Assembly (NCBI GenBank): GCA_003169975.1
Contig: PNAA01000038.1
Coordinates: forward strand, 1-52,822
DNA length: 52,822 nt
Source: Spartobacteria bacterium
GTDB taxonomy: Bacteria; Verrucomicrobiota; Verrucomicrobiia; Chthoniobacterales; UBA10450
Reading direction: 5' to 3'
In this document: piece after piece, positions 8,811-17,450 of the stretch
How positions within the stretch are numbered: position 1 is the stretch's first letter
Layout of the letters: every line of letters begins with the position of its first letter
Translations under genes and position numbers: made by a program
The notes under the pieces: generated by a model
The model's input: the letters and a program-made list of their open reading frames with translations, nothing else
Databases searched by the model: none
What the model was told of the DNA's origin: nothing

Positions 8811-9637
8811 CCATCGCCCCTGAGCAAGGCGTTAGCGAAGCGGCATCGTTAAGAGTTTGGCACGTGACCAAGGAATTTGCGTCGCCAGACGGCGGCGTGA
8901 CGCCCGGCGCGCACGCCTTGGACGACGTCTCCCTTTCTATCGCAGCGGGCGAGCTGGTCTCGATTGTCGGTCCGAGCGGTTGCGGCAAGTCCACGCTGCT
9001 GCGGATGCTCGCTGGTCTCACCAGCCCGACCAGCGGAGAACTCGCGATCGGTGCGGAGCCAATCACGGAGCCCAGCGCCGAGCGCGGCCTCGTCTTCCAG
9101 GATCCAAATCTTTTCCCATGGCTCACCGTCCGGCGAAACATCGAAGTGGGCCTCGTCGCACGAGGCGTCCTCCGGGAAAAACGCGCAGAGGTTGATGAAT
9201 TCATGCGCCTGGTGGGGCTCGAAGCATTCGCCAATTCCTTCCCCCACCATCTCTCGGGCGGCATGGCCCAACGCGTCTCCCTGGCGCGCGCCCTCATCAA
9301 TCATCCAAGGGTCCTCCTGCTCGATGAACCACTCGGCGCCCTTGATGCCTTCACCCGCATGCGGATGCAGGACGAAGTGCTGCACCTCTGGCGGGCGCAC
9401 GGTACCACGATGCTTTTTGTCACCCATGACATCGACGAGGCGATCTACATGAGCGACCGGATCGTCATCATGACCCAGCGCCCCGGCAAGATCGAGCAGA
9501 TCATTCCCGTGGAACTCGATCGGCCGCGTGACCGCAGCAGCTCAGACTTCCTGCGCCTCCGGGGCGATATCCTCGAAACGCTGCATTTCGCCGGCCAGCC
9601 AATGGCTGGGAACAACAGGCAGTCCGCGGCCACGTAA
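8804..9637 (+). CDS. ABC importer ATPase (SsuB/TauB/NrtD type)
   Basis: This 277-aa ATP-binding subunit has Walker A GPSGCGKST, Q-loop (VFQDPNLFPW), signature LSGGMAQRV, Walker B LLLDEPLGALD and switch histidine FVTHDIDEA. All catalytic parts are intact. It would energise uptake through the preceding permease. ATG 8804 lies inside the permease's last codons, with AGGGAG 8-13 bases upstream; the frame is also open to a TTG at 8783, which is less likely. The order binding protein-permease-ATPase-porin suggests uptake of a small anion or amine through both membranes; this last point is inference. Confidence 0.94.
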   Translation: MVAIAPEQGVSEAASLRVWHVTKEFASPDGGVTPGAHALDDVSLSIAAGELVSIVGPSGCGKSTLLRMLAGLTSPTSGELAIGAEPITEPSAERGLVFQDPNLFPWLTVRRNIEVGLVARGVLREKRAEVDEFMRLVGLEAFANSFPHHLSGGMAQRVSLARALINHPRVLLLDEPLGALDAFTRMRMQDEVLHLWRAHGTTMLFVTHDIDEAIYMSDRIVIMTQRPGKIEQIIPVELDRPRDRSSSDFLRLRGDILETLHFAGQPMAGNNRQSAAT

Positions 9638-9717
9638 ACGCGAGTTCGTTGCACTCTTCGATTCGGCGGACAATTCCGAAACCATCTCATCACGTTTCGA
9701 CGATGAACGCTCACCCG

Positions 9718-10955
9718 ATGAAACATCTCTCAACGATCGGCCTGACGGTCGCGTCTTTCTTATCCATCGCCATAGCGTTAGCCGGCGAATCCACGGCACT
9801 CGATCCCAAGACACCGGTCGTCCCCTCCGCTGCGCAATCACGTCTCATGCTCTCCGGTTGGCTTGAAGCCGGCATTACCGGCAACTTCGCGTCGCCGAAC
9901 GACCGCCAGAACTTCGGACGCCTTTTCGACGACCGTTCGAACGAGCCGCTCCTCAACCAGTTCGTCGTCACGGCCGAGCGGATGCTTGATCCGAAGGCGT
10001 CTGATCGCTTCGATTGGGGCTTCAAAGCCCAGTTTCTTTACGGAAGCGACGCTCGCTATCTCCACTCCGCCGGCCTGCTCGATCTCACGACTAACGACGC
10101 CGTCCAACCGGACATTCCCGAAGTATGGCTCCTGGCGCACTTCCCCATTACGGGCACTGCAACCGGCCTGGATCTGAAGGTCGGCAAATTCGGCACCTGC
10201 ATCGGCGCCGAGATGAGCGATCCCCACCTGAATCCGTTTTATTCTCACAGTTATATCTATAACTTTGGCGCTCCCTTCAACGCCACCGGCGTCCTGGCCA
10301 CGCTGCACGCAAACACGTGGCTGGACACCTATGTTGGGTTGACACGCGGAGTAAATGTCACCTCAGACGATCCCAACGATTCCGTATCCTTCTACGGCGG
10401 CGTGGGTATAAATTGCTGCGATGGCAGAGTTTGCTGTGTCGCCATGACTCATGCCGGCCCCGAGAATGCGCACGATAATCATGACTACCGCTATTTGAGC
10501 GCTATTACCTTAACCTGGAGGCAACCGACAAGCTCACTTCCATCACCGACATGAACTACGCCTACGAAGAGTCTTTTGGCGCAAAAGGCTACGGAATCGC
10601 GCAATATCTCACCTATGCGATCAGTGACTGTTGTACGGTTGGCATTCGCGGGGAAGTTTGGCGCGACGCCGATGGCTTCTTCGTCGCCCAGTTCGCCTCC
10701 AACAACGACTTCATTCACTTCGCGCGGGGCGACGACACGGTTTTCGATCCGCGTACGGTCGGCGGCGGCCGCACGACTTACGGAGCAATCACCGCTGGCC
10801 TCACCTTTAAGCCGCCGGTGCCGAAGCCGCTCACTGGATTGATGATTCGTCCTGAGGTTCGCTGCGATCGTTCTCTCAACAACACCCGTCCATTTAACGA
10901 CTCATCCGACGTCGATATGCTTACGGCCGGGGTCGATGTCGTTTTCACGTTCTAA
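9718..10955 (+). pseudogene. BBP2/OmpL-like outer-membrane porin, interrupted by a single-base frameshift
   Basis: A signal peptide (MKHLSTIGLTVASF...) is followed by a beta-barrel porin of the BBP2 type (LSGWLEAGITGNFASP, VVTAERMLDP, VGKFGT, FNATGVLATLHA). The reading frame leaves the porin near 10494 and ends at 10554. The rest of the barrel continues in another frame from about 10494 (FERYYLNLEATDKLTS) to the usual aromatic end VVFTF at 10955. One missing T in the run at 10494-10496 would restore a single protein of about 412 aa. It may be a true mutation, phase variation or a sequence error. It lies 80 bases after the ABC ATPase gene and probably serves the same uptake system. An ATG at 9703 is an alternative start. 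Confidence 0.82.
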
Positions 10956-11111
10956 GGGTTGATCTTTAGCGCATTAGGAATTGCGCGTTCCAGTCGCGAT
11001 CGGGTCCTGGCTCGCCGCCCGCCTACGCCTGTCGTCCTGTTTTCGTCGTATGCGTGAAATCTATTGGACGGGACCAAACGCCCGCTTTACTTCTTCTCTC
11101 TTTTGCCAACC

Positions 11112-11768
11112 ATGCCCCGCCGCCCAAAAATTCCGCTTGATGGTGACCCCGATGAATCCGGACCCCGCCTGCCGGCCGTGAGCCCGCAGATCGAGCCGGG
11201 GGAGCCGACTGATCTGGAATTGATGCTCGGCATCCAGCAGGAGAATCCCGAGGCACTGTCCAAGCTCTACGATCGTTACAATGGCATTATTAAGGCGCTC
11301 ATCCTGCGCGTCGTGCACAACGAGGCAGAGGCAGACGACTTGCTACAAGAGATCTTTATGGAGCTTTGGAACCAGGCGAAAAATTTCTCGGCACAGAAAG
11401 GAAAACCTCTGGGCTGGATGGTGACCCTGGCGCGGCGCAGGGCGATCGATGGCCTGCGCAAGAAGCAGGCCTACATGCGCGCCGGGGAACGGCTGCAGAA
11501 CGAGACCGAACAGCAGCCCGACGCCTGGGTGCACAACGCGACCGAGGAGGAAATTAACCTCTCCGATACCCGGGTGCTCATTCGCAAAGTGATCAATAGC
11601 CTGCCGCCGGCACAGCAACAGGCGATCGATCTCGCATTTTTTCGCGGAATGAGTCAGCGCGAAATCGCCGCAAAAACGAATACACCATTGGGGACCGTAA
11701 AAACGCGCCTCGAATTGGGTCTAAAAAAAATCTACGATGGCCTGAAAGAGTTGAAAGATGAGCTTTAA
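11112..11768 (+). CDS. ECF RNA polymerase sigma factor
   Basis: This 218-aa sigma-70 family protein contains region 2 (LYDRYNGIIKALILRVVHNEAEADDLLQEIFMELW split over about residues 60-95) and region 4 (LPPAQQQAIDLAFFRGMSQREIA ... TPLGTVKTRL) near the C-terminus. The spacing without region 3 is that of ECF sigma factors, close to the SigK-like group. ATG 11112 is preferred to the in-frame TTG at 11064. Its last codons overlap the start of the short downstream protein by 11 bases, so the two are translationally coupled, as sigma/anti-sigma pairs often are. The regulon is unknown. Confidence 0.9.
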   Translation: MPRRPKIPLDGDPDESGPRLPAVSPQIEPGEPTDLELMLGIQQENPEALSKLYDRYNGIIKALILRVVHNEAEADDLLQEIFMELWNQAKNFSAQKGKPLGWMVTLARRRAIDGLRKKQAYMRAGERLQNETEQQPDAWVHNATEEEINLSDTRVLIRKVINSLPPAQQQAIDLAFFRGMSQREIAAKTNTPLGTVKTRLELGLKKIYDGLKELKDEL

Positions 11769-12024
11769 GGAATTCCAGAACCGGGCACGACTTTACGTGA
11801 TCGGCGCGCTGGAAAATGGCGCGAGCCGTGAATTCGAAAAGGCGCGGGCGGGATTCGGCCAGAAGGCGGAAGATTTCATCACCGAGTGCTACCGACTGCA
11901 CGAAGCATTCGCGCTCAGCCTGCGACCGGCGAAGTCATCTGGAGCCTTGAAGGAGCGCCTGATGAAAATGGTGCGTGCGCGCAAGCAGAGCCAGCCGGCC
12001 GGGGAGCAGCCGCAAAGTCAGTAG
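11758..12024 (+). CDS. short anti-sigma-factor-like protein
   Basis: This 88-aa soluble protein overlaps the sigma gene. Its N-terminal half (YVIGALENGASREFEKARAGF ... ITECYRLHEAF) resembles the sigma-binding N-terminal domain of RskA/ChrR-type anti-sigma factors. There is no HxxxCxxC zinc motif and no transmembrane helix or periplasmic domain, so it would be a cytoplasmic mini anti-sigma. The tail is basic and Gln-rich. The gene ends 16 bases before a convergent gene on the other strand, so it is not simply truncated by the window. The family call is moderate; the coupling to the sigma gene is seen directly. Confidence 0.65.
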   Translation: MSFKEFQNRARLYVIGALENGASREFEKARAGFGQKAEDFITECYRLHEAFALSLRPAKSSGALKERLMKMVRARKQSQPAGEQPQSQ

Positions 12025-12040
12025 GCAGTAGCCGATCGGA

Positions 12041-12556
12041 TCACTCGTTAGGCGCAGCGGCGCCGTCGCAATCCATCTCACGCAGGATAAACTCCTGCAG
12101 GAACCCATAGAAGTTCACCTGGAACAGGCTGAGATCGCGCCGCGAACCGATCGGCGAGCGGTAGTGATCGCAGAGTTCGGCCTCGCTAAAATCATACTTC
12201 GCGGCAATCGCCAGCCGCGCCTGATTGAGCGCGTTCAGCCAGGCATCGGAATGTTCATGCGGGATCCGGAGCGTACTGTTGGCAAACGGTTTCTCGTTGG
12301 CGCCGAGCTGGCGCAGATCGGACTCCACGGTTTCCGTCGCGCTCTGGAAGAGCCGCCGCAACTCCGGCTCGACGTAAACCTTCCACTCCGCGCAAAGTTC
12401 CTTCTCGTCAGGCCCGGCCGGGGCACTGAAGAGGCGCCGCTCGGCCGCCGGCACCGCATCGGGTTTCGTGCTCGCGGGGATTTGCCGCAACAACTCCGCC
12501 AGAAAAGGATCGATCTCGCTGATCTCAAGCGCGCCGTTATTGCGCTGGACGTCCAT
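12041..12556 (-). CDS. DUF2017-like protein, partner gene of clpS
   Basis: This 171-aa, acidic, helical, soluble protein begins one base after the clpS stop codon on the minus strand. It resembles the DUF2017 family, which is found next to clpS in many genomes. No catalytic motif is visible. The adjacency suggests a link to ClpS-mediated N-end rule degradation or its control; the family has no established function. A start six codons upstream is possible but would overlap clpS; ATG 12556 fits the operon. Confidence 0.65.
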   Translation of the reverse strand: MDVQRNNGALEISEIDPFLAELLRQIPASTKPDAVPAAERRLFSAPAGPDEKELCAEWKVYVEPELRRLFQSATETVESDLRQLGANEKPFANSTLRIPHEHSDAWLNALNQARLAIAAKYDFSEAELCDHYRSPIGSRRDLSLFQVNFYGFLQEFILREMDCDGAAAPNE

Positions 12557-12557
12557 T

Positions 12558-12869
12558 TTAGTTGACCCGCTCAATCGTCGCCAGGAGCAGGTAACCGTGC
12601 AGCTGCTGGACGAAGAGCTCGGCCCGTTCCCGCACGCCGCTCCACAAGATCGAGCGTCCGTTACGATGCACCTCGAGCATGTGGAGTTCCGCCTTTTCTT
12701 TCGGATAACCGAAGACCCGCTGGAAAACCATCGTCACGTAGGTCATCAGGTTGACCGGATCGTTATGCACCACCACCTGCCACGGAAGATCGAGCGCCTC
12801 CTTGCTTTTGGTTTCCTCCGTAATCGCCGGACTCTCGATGGCGCCGGTGGTCAGCTGCGAAGTGTGCAT
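12558..12869 (-). CDS. clpS: ATP-dependent Clp protease adaptor ClpS
   Basis: This 103-aa adaptor would deliver N-degron substrates to the Clp AAA+ unfoldase. The core motif VVVHNDPVNLMTYVTMVFQRVFGY holds the ligand-pocket Asn-Asp pair; the second Asp of the common NDD is Pro here. The helix with LHMLEVHRNGR continues the fold, and the N-terminal 28 residues form the usual flexible arm. The downstream DUF2017-like gene follows after one base. ybeY and the ketopantoate reductase lie upstream on the same strand, separated by 143 bases. Confidence 0.92.
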   Translation of the reverse strand: MHTSQLTTGAIESPAITEETKSKEALDLPWQVVVHNDPVNLMTYVTMVFQRVFGYPKEKAELHMLEVHRNGRSILWSGVRERAELFVQQLHGYLLLATIERVN

Positions 12870-13012
12870 TCGAAAAAGTGCCGGTTGTTAGGGATGATGT
12901 CGCGGGCAACGCGAAAGCGGGCGGGCGAACATTGGCATAACCAAAAGCGTATCACACGGCAGGGTTGATTCAACCGGCGGCGGCTTTGGGGAAACGGCTC
13001 TCGGCGTGCCTC

Positions 13013-13459
13013 TCAGACCCCGCGGCCGGCCGTTAGAACAATCTTCTCCTGCACCGCCTGCATGCGGCGGCGACCAGCGGGAACGCAATCGTCAAATCCG
13101 TGGAGATGAAGCAGGCCGTGCACGAGGTAAAGACGTAACTCGTGATCCAGCGAAGTGTGATGAGCGTCGGCCTGTCGTTGCGCGGTTTCGACGCTGATGA
13201 AAATCTCGCCGTGCTGGAAGGTGATCACGTCCGTTGGTCCCTCGACCTGCATGAAGCGGTGATGAAGTGCGCTGATTTTGCGATCGGAAATCAAAAGCAC
13301 AGCGATCTCTTCCAAACTCGATAGGCCGTGCCCCCGCTCCCGGGCGCACAACGGCAGGGCCCGCCGCGCGAACCGCTCGAGCGCCGCCTGATCGAGCGCG
13401 ATCTTCCGCTGCCGGTTTCGCACCGAGATTTCCGGGAGTGCAGTAGATTCCTTGTTCAT
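13013..13459 (-). CDS. ybeY: endoribonuclease YbeY (rRNA maturation)
   Basis: This 148-aa metal-dependent RNase acts in 16S rRNA 3' maturation and ribosome quality control. The zinc motif HGLLHLHGFDD corresponds to the family's HGxLHLxGYDH; the last position here is Asp instead of His. GPTDVITFQHGEIFIS is the conserved TDVLSFP-G(D)I-IS block. The start overlaps the stop of the upstream ketopantoate reductase gene (ATGA), so translation is coupled. Length is normal. Confidence 0.9.
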   Translation of the reverse strand: MNKESTALPEISVRNRQRKIALDQAALERFARRALPLCARERGHGLSSLEEIAVLLISDRKISALHHRFMQVEGPTDVITFQHGEIFISVETAQRQADAHHTSLDHELRLYLVHGLLHLHGFDDCVPAGRRRMQAVQEKIVLTAGRGV

Positions 13460-14394
13460 TTCCGCGGCCCGCGATCGAGCGCAACAAGCAGCCGGTAGAG
13501 CATCTCCAGCCGCGGGCTTTCGAGGCCCGCTTCCCGGCCGCGCCGAAGGGGTTCACCCCAGATCGGTTCAATCTCCAGGGCGCGGCCGGCGAGATAGTCG
13601 ATCAGGGTTGACGGTTTGAACTCGCCCATTGCTTTGGTTCGCTTCAGCTCTTCGGGCGCGAGGGCGGTCGGCACGTTCTGTCCGCAGGCCTTCGCAATCG
13701 CGATCGTCTCGTCCATTAACTCCACAGCGAGCCGGCACAAACCCTCATCGGCGAGGATCGCCGCCGTATCGATGCCGCCGGCCGCAACAGAGAGGCCGTT
13801 GAAGGGAATGTTCCAGATCAGCTTGCGCCAGCGCTCGCGCGCGAGATCCGCCACCACGCTGCAGACGACCCCGCAGCGTTTGAATTCCCAGGCGATGTCG
13901 TGCAGGCGGGGGCGCGGGTAACCGCTGAATTCCCCGAGCGCGAGACGGCCACTGTCGAAACGCTCGACCACGCCTGGCGCGGTCCGGTTCAGGCAGATGA
14001 AACAGATCCCCCCGAGAATCCGTTCCGCGCCGAAATGTTGGGCGAGAAACTCTTCGTTGCCCAGCCCATTCTGCAGCGTCAAGATGATGGTCTCGCTGCC
14101 TAACAATGGCGCGATCAACGATGGGAGTTCAGAATTGGAGGTGGCCTTGACCGCCACGATGACCAGATCGCACGGACCGATTTCCTCCGTCGAGCGATGG
14201 GCCTGCACTTTCGGGAGATGAATGTTCTCGCCCTTGCTCCGCAGGCGCAGTCCGCGTTGGCGGACGACTGCGTAGTCACGCCGCAAGAGGAAGTGCACAT
14301 CGCGCCCGAAATGCGCCAGCTTTCCGCCGTAGTAAAGGCCGATCGCGCCCGCGCCGACGATGGCGATTCGGAAGTTTGGAAGCGTGTGCTTCAT
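13456..14394 (-). CDS. panE: 2-dehydropantoate 2-reductase (PanE/ApbA family)
   Basis: This 312-aa NADPH-dependent reductase would reduce ketopantoate to pantoate in coenzyme A synthesis. The N-terminal Rossmann motif is GAGAIGLYYGGKLA (residues 14-27). The substrate region carries LTLQNGLGNEE and the catalytic-lysine block (RWRKLIWNIPFNGLS). The C-terminal helical domain ends with ALEIEPIWGEPLRRG, typical of the family. Paralogues with other 2-oxo acid substrates exist, so the symbol is likely but not certain. It is followed by ybeY with a 4-base overlap. Confidence 0.88.
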   Translation of the reverse strand: MKHTLPNFRIAIVGAGAIGLYYGGKLAHFGRDVHFLLRRDYAVVRQRGLRLRSKGENIHLPKVQAHRSTEEIGPCDLVIVAVKATSNSELPSLIAPLLGSETIILTLQNGLGNEEFLAQHFGAERILGGICFICLNRTAPGVVERFDSGRLALGEFSGYPRPRLHDIAWEFKRCGVVCSVVADLARERWRKLIWNIPFNGLSVAAGGIDTAAILADEGLCRLAVELMDETIAIAKACGQNVPTALAPEELKRTKAMGEFKPSTLIDYLAGRALEIEPIWGEPLRRGREAGLESPRLEMLYRLLVALDRGPRK

Positions 14395-14418
14395 TGAGTG
14401 ACCGGGCGATTGAGTGAT

Positions 14419-14796
14419 TTAGCGATTGGTTTTCGCGGTCGCCAGTGAGCTCGAGAAGATTTTCAGTAGTTCTGCACATTCGTTTCGGAGTGGAGCAATC
14501 GAAACCGCAGGGACCAATTTCGTCTCGACGAGAAGCTTCAGCCAAAACTCAGTTTCATCGGCCTCCTCGACGACCACGCCCATCTTTGAGATAAACTCTG
14601 CCTTGGAGCGCGCTCGACAGGCCGCACGGTAATTCGCCGCGACCGCCGTGCCCGACCGCAGGAACTGCCGACCGATCACCCGAGCTTCATCGGACTTGGG
14701 CGGCGCGGTAAAGGCGCAAATGATGCCGATGGCAAAAGTCTTCGCTCGCTCTTGCAACTCAGTGGCTCGGTCAAGCTTGTTTCGGCCTTCTTCCAT
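14419..14796 (-). CDS. four-helix bundle protein (S23 rRNA-intervening-sequence family)
   Basis: This 125-aa protein belongs to the TIGR02436 / S23-type four-helix bundle family: AIGIICAFTAPPK, IGRQFLRSGTAVAANYRAACRA and FISKMGVVVEEADETEFWL are its standard helices. The family occurs both inside 23S rRNA intervening sequences and, as here, as free-standing genes in accessory DNA. The molecular role is unknown. It sits between the NDH-2 gene and the ketopantoate reductase, with 24 and 27 bases on either side. Confidence 0.88.
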   Translation of the reverse strand: MEEGRNKLDRATELQERAKTFAIGIICAFTAPPKSDEARVIGRQFLRSGTAVAANYRAACRARSKAEFISKMGVVVEEADETEFWLKLLVETKLVPAVSIAPLRNECAELLKIFSSSLATAKTNR

Positions 14797-14823
14797 TCAC
14801 TCAATCTCTCAATAAACTCATTC

Positions 14824-16107
14824 TCATCCGAGCGGCCGTTGTTCCGCCTGAAAGTTCCGCGTGATCAGCCGGGCGCCTTTGTTGAAGGTGAGATAAGCCC
14901 AGGCCCACTGGAAGAGCACCGCAATCCGATTCCGGAATCCCACGAGAAAGAGGACGTGAATGAAAAGCCAGGCGAGCCAGGCCGGGAATCCGCTGATATG
15001 CATGAAGTTCAAATCGGCCACCGCCTTGTTGCGGCCGATCGTCGCCATGCTGCCTTTGTCCCAATAATAAAAACGCTGCGGCTTCGCCCCCGCGATCATG
15101 TGCAGAATGTTGTGCGCGGCGTGCCGGCCCTGCTGGATCGCGACCGGCGAGACGCCGGGAAGCGGTTTCCCGTCCTTTGAACCAGAGAAGTTCGCCAGGT
15201 CGCCGATCACCTGCACTTCAGGGTGATCGGGAATCGTCAGGTCATCCTGCACAATAACCCGGCCGACGCGATCGACCGGCACGCCTAACGTTTTGCCGAC
15301 GAACGAGGCGGTGTTGCCTGCCGCCCAGATTTTCACCCGGCAGGGAATGAACTTTCCCGCCACTTCCAGACCCTTCTCGTTCAGCTTTTCGGCGTGGACT
15401 CCAGTCATCACTTCGACGCCGAGGTCCTCCAATTGCCGGCGCGCGCTCGCCGAAAGATCCTCGGGGAAGGAGGAGAGAACACGCTTCTCTCCTTCGACGA
15501 GAATGACGCGCGCGGTCGACGGGTCGATGTGGCGGAAATCCCGGGCGAGCGTTTCGCGCGAGATCTCGGCGATCGCGCCCGCCATTTCGACGCCGGTCGG
15601 GCCGCCGCCGATGACGACGAAGTTCATCGCCGCGGCCTGCGCCGCCGGGTCCGACGTTTTCTCGGCAAACTCGAAGGCCATCAAAATACGCCGCCTGATT
15701 TCGACCGCATCCTCGAGACTCTTCAAACCGGGTGCGAGTTTTTCCCATTCCTCGTGCCCAAAGTAGGAGTGGCGCGCGCCAGTCGCGACGATCAGGTAGT
15801 CATAATGAATCTCGCTCTCCCCCGTCCGCACGATACGCGCTACGACATCGACGGCCTGCACTTCGGCGAGAATCACCTCAATGTTTTCGTATTTTCCAAG
15901 AATACCGCGCACCGGGCCGGCAATGTCCGCCGGCGAGAGGGCAGCGGTCGCGACCTGATAAAGGAGCGGCTGAAAGAGGTGATAGTTGGTGCGATCGATG
16001 ACCGTCACGTGCACTGGTTTGTTGGCCAGGTGTTTGGCCGCCTCGAGGCCGCCGAAGCCGGCACCGATAATCACGACGTGAGGGCCGGCTGTTTTTGGGG
16101 TTTCCAT
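14824..16107 (-). CDS. ndh: type II NADH:quinone oxidoreductase (NDH-2)
   Basis: This 427-aa non-proton-pumping NADH dehydrogenase has an N-terminal FAD-binding GAGFGGLEAAKHL, an NADH-binding VVIGGGPTGVEMAGAIAE and the quinone-site block VSPVAIQQGRHAAHNI. The C-terminal 60 residues (GFPAWLAWLFIHVLFLVGFRN and after) form the membrane-anchoring amphipathic and hydrophobic region. It passes electrons from NADH to the quinone pool at the inner membrane. Single gene, divergent from rpmI, leaving 83 bases for both promoters. Confidence 0.93.
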   Translation of the reverse strand: METPKTAGPHVVIIGAGFGGLEAAKHLANKPVHVTVIDRTNYHLFQPLLYQVATAALSPADIAGPVRGILGKYENIEVILAEVQAVDVVARIVRTGESEIHYDYLIVATGARHSYFGHEEWEKLAPGLKSLEDAVEIRRRILMAFEFAEKTSDPAAQAAAMNFVVIGGGPTGVEMAGAIAEISRETLARDFRHIDPSTARVILVEGEKRVLSSFPEDLSASARRQLEDLGVEVMTGVHAEKLNEKGLEVAGKFIPCRVKIWAAGNTASFVGKTLGVPVDRVGRVIVQDDLTIPDHPEVQVIGDLANFSGSKDGKPLPGVSPVAIQQGRHAAHNILHMIAGAKPQRFYYWDKGSMATIGRNKAVADLNFMHISGFPAWLAWLFIHVLFLVGFRNRIAVLFQWAWAYLTFNKGARLITRNFQAEQRPLG

Positions 16108-16190
16108 CGTCGAATGATCGCCGGATTAGCCGGGTGGTAAATAGAAAATCGGTTGTCAGCCCCGGGTGGCGTGCTTATCTTCCGCGCCTT

Positions 16191-16400
16191 ATGCCGAAGC
16201 CCATCGCGCGGAGCAAGACGAAGAAAGCAGTCGCCAAACGTTTCAAGATTACCGGAACGGGGAAAGTGCTGCGTTCCCACGCGACGCGCCGGCATCTCAT
16301 GTCGACCAAAAACGCCAAGCGCAAACGGCAGCTCGCAAAGTCGGGTCTCGTCCACAAGACCGACCTGCGACGGATCAAGGCGAACCTGCCGTTCGGGTAG
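16191..16400 (+). CDS. rpmI: 50S ribosomal protein L35
   Basis: This 69-aa, very basic protein starts MPKPIARSKTKKAVAKRFK and continues KVLRSHATRRHLMSTKNAKRKRQL, the L35 signature. The frame is open to 16095, but ATG 16191 gives the exact family N-terminus. L35 normally lies in an infC-rpmI-rplT operon; here rplT is not downstream (a membrane-protein gene follows) and infC is not upstream, so the operon is split in this genome. Confidence 0.95.
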   Translation: MPKPIARSKTKKAVAKRFKITGTGKVLRSHATRRHLMSTKNAKRKRQLAKSGLVHKTDLRRIKANLPFG

Positions 16401-16478
16401 AGTCAAGGGCGGCTGCGCCCGCATCTCGCGGGAAAGGCTTGACGCCGGGTCGCCTCCGCCCCTAAAAGGGACGCCTTC

Positions 16479-17444
16479 ATGAAATCCGCGTCCTCTCTTC
16501 ATCCGCTCACCCTCTCGATCCTCCTCTTGATTGCGCTTGCCGCCGTGGAGCAGTCCGCGCGGGCGCAAAGTAGCGATGCGGATCGCGCTCGACTGCTCCA
16601 AAGCCAGGCGACGCTGCCTCCAACGGGGAGTGCCGCCGCCTCCGGCGAAGGTGTCGACCAAGGTTACGCCGCCGCCAGCCCTAACGACACCGATCTCGGC
16701 GAGCAGGAAATCCTGAAACGGGTCGAGAAATACGAGCCGTTCTCCCTCGAAACCGGCACGCCCATTTATTATACCTCCAATGTCGCCCTGGTGAATCGCG
16801 GCCGGGTCAGCGATGTCATCATTGCACCGGTCGTCGCCCTCACCTATGCGCCAAAATTCCAGAAGACGCTCTACGGTGAGTTCACGGTCCGGCAGCAGTT
16901 TTTTTATTACAACGATTTCACTGGCTTCAACTTCGCGAGCTTCGATGCGATCGCCGGCCTCGCCTATTATGTCCCGAAGTGGAATAACCTGACGCTGCGC
17001 GCCAACATCGATTACAACCGCCTCACCGGGACCGATAATTTTGACGACTTCTTTTACGACTATGCCCTCTCCCTCAGCGCCGAAGTGCCATTCCGCATCG
17101 GACGCGCGCAACAGCTTTCCTTCGGCGCCGACACCAACATCAGCCTCTACGCCTATCCGGAACCGCCGCGCCGCAACGATTTCTCATTTTTTGTCGGCTA
17201 CACGGCCAACTTGAGCCGCTACTTTTCGATCAACGCCGCAGCCAGCCTGGCGGTGCGCCCCTACGACTCCGGCGGCCGCACCGACGTGAGCGAAATCATC
17301 TCGCTCAGCGCCAATTATCGGATCAGGGAATGGCTGACGTTGAGCGCCATCAGCACGTACGTGGCGAATCAGTCGAACCGCAGCGTCTTCGATTATCAGG
17401 TCTTCAACATTGGCGGCGGCATTTCGCTCACCTGGAAGTTCTAA
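16479..17444 (+). CDS. outer-membrane beta-barrel protein next to the giant surface proteins
   Basis: This 321-aa protein has a signal peptide cleaved after AARAQ-type residues (about 30), a low-complexity Ala/Ser/Gly stretch, then alternating amphipathic strands with many aromatics (YYVPKWNNLTLRANIDYNRL, FSFFVGYTANLSRYFSINAA) and a terminal Phe (ISLTWKF). These are marks of an outer-membrane barrel; I recognise no named family. No POTRA domain is visible, so it is not a classical two-partner TpsB. Only 6 bases separate it from the 2197-aa protein, so they are probably co-translated. A role in export or anchoring of that protein is inference. Confidence 0.75.
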   Translation: MKSASSLHPLTLSILLLIALAAVEQSARAQSSDADRARLLQSQATLPPTGSAAASGEGVDQGYAAASPNDTDLGEQEILKRVEKYEPFSLETGTPIYYTSNVALVNRGRVSDVIIAPVVALTYAPKFQKTLYGEFTVRQQFFYYNDFTGFNFASFDAIAGLAYYVPKWNNLTLRANIDYNRLTGTDNFDDFFYDYALSLSAEVPFRIGRAQQLSFGADTNISLYAYPEPPRRNDFSFFVGYTANLSRYFSINAAASLAVRPYDSGGRTDVSEIISLSANYRIREWLTLSAISTYVANQSNRSVFDYQVFNIGGGISLTWKF

Positions 17445-17450
17445 AGCTAA

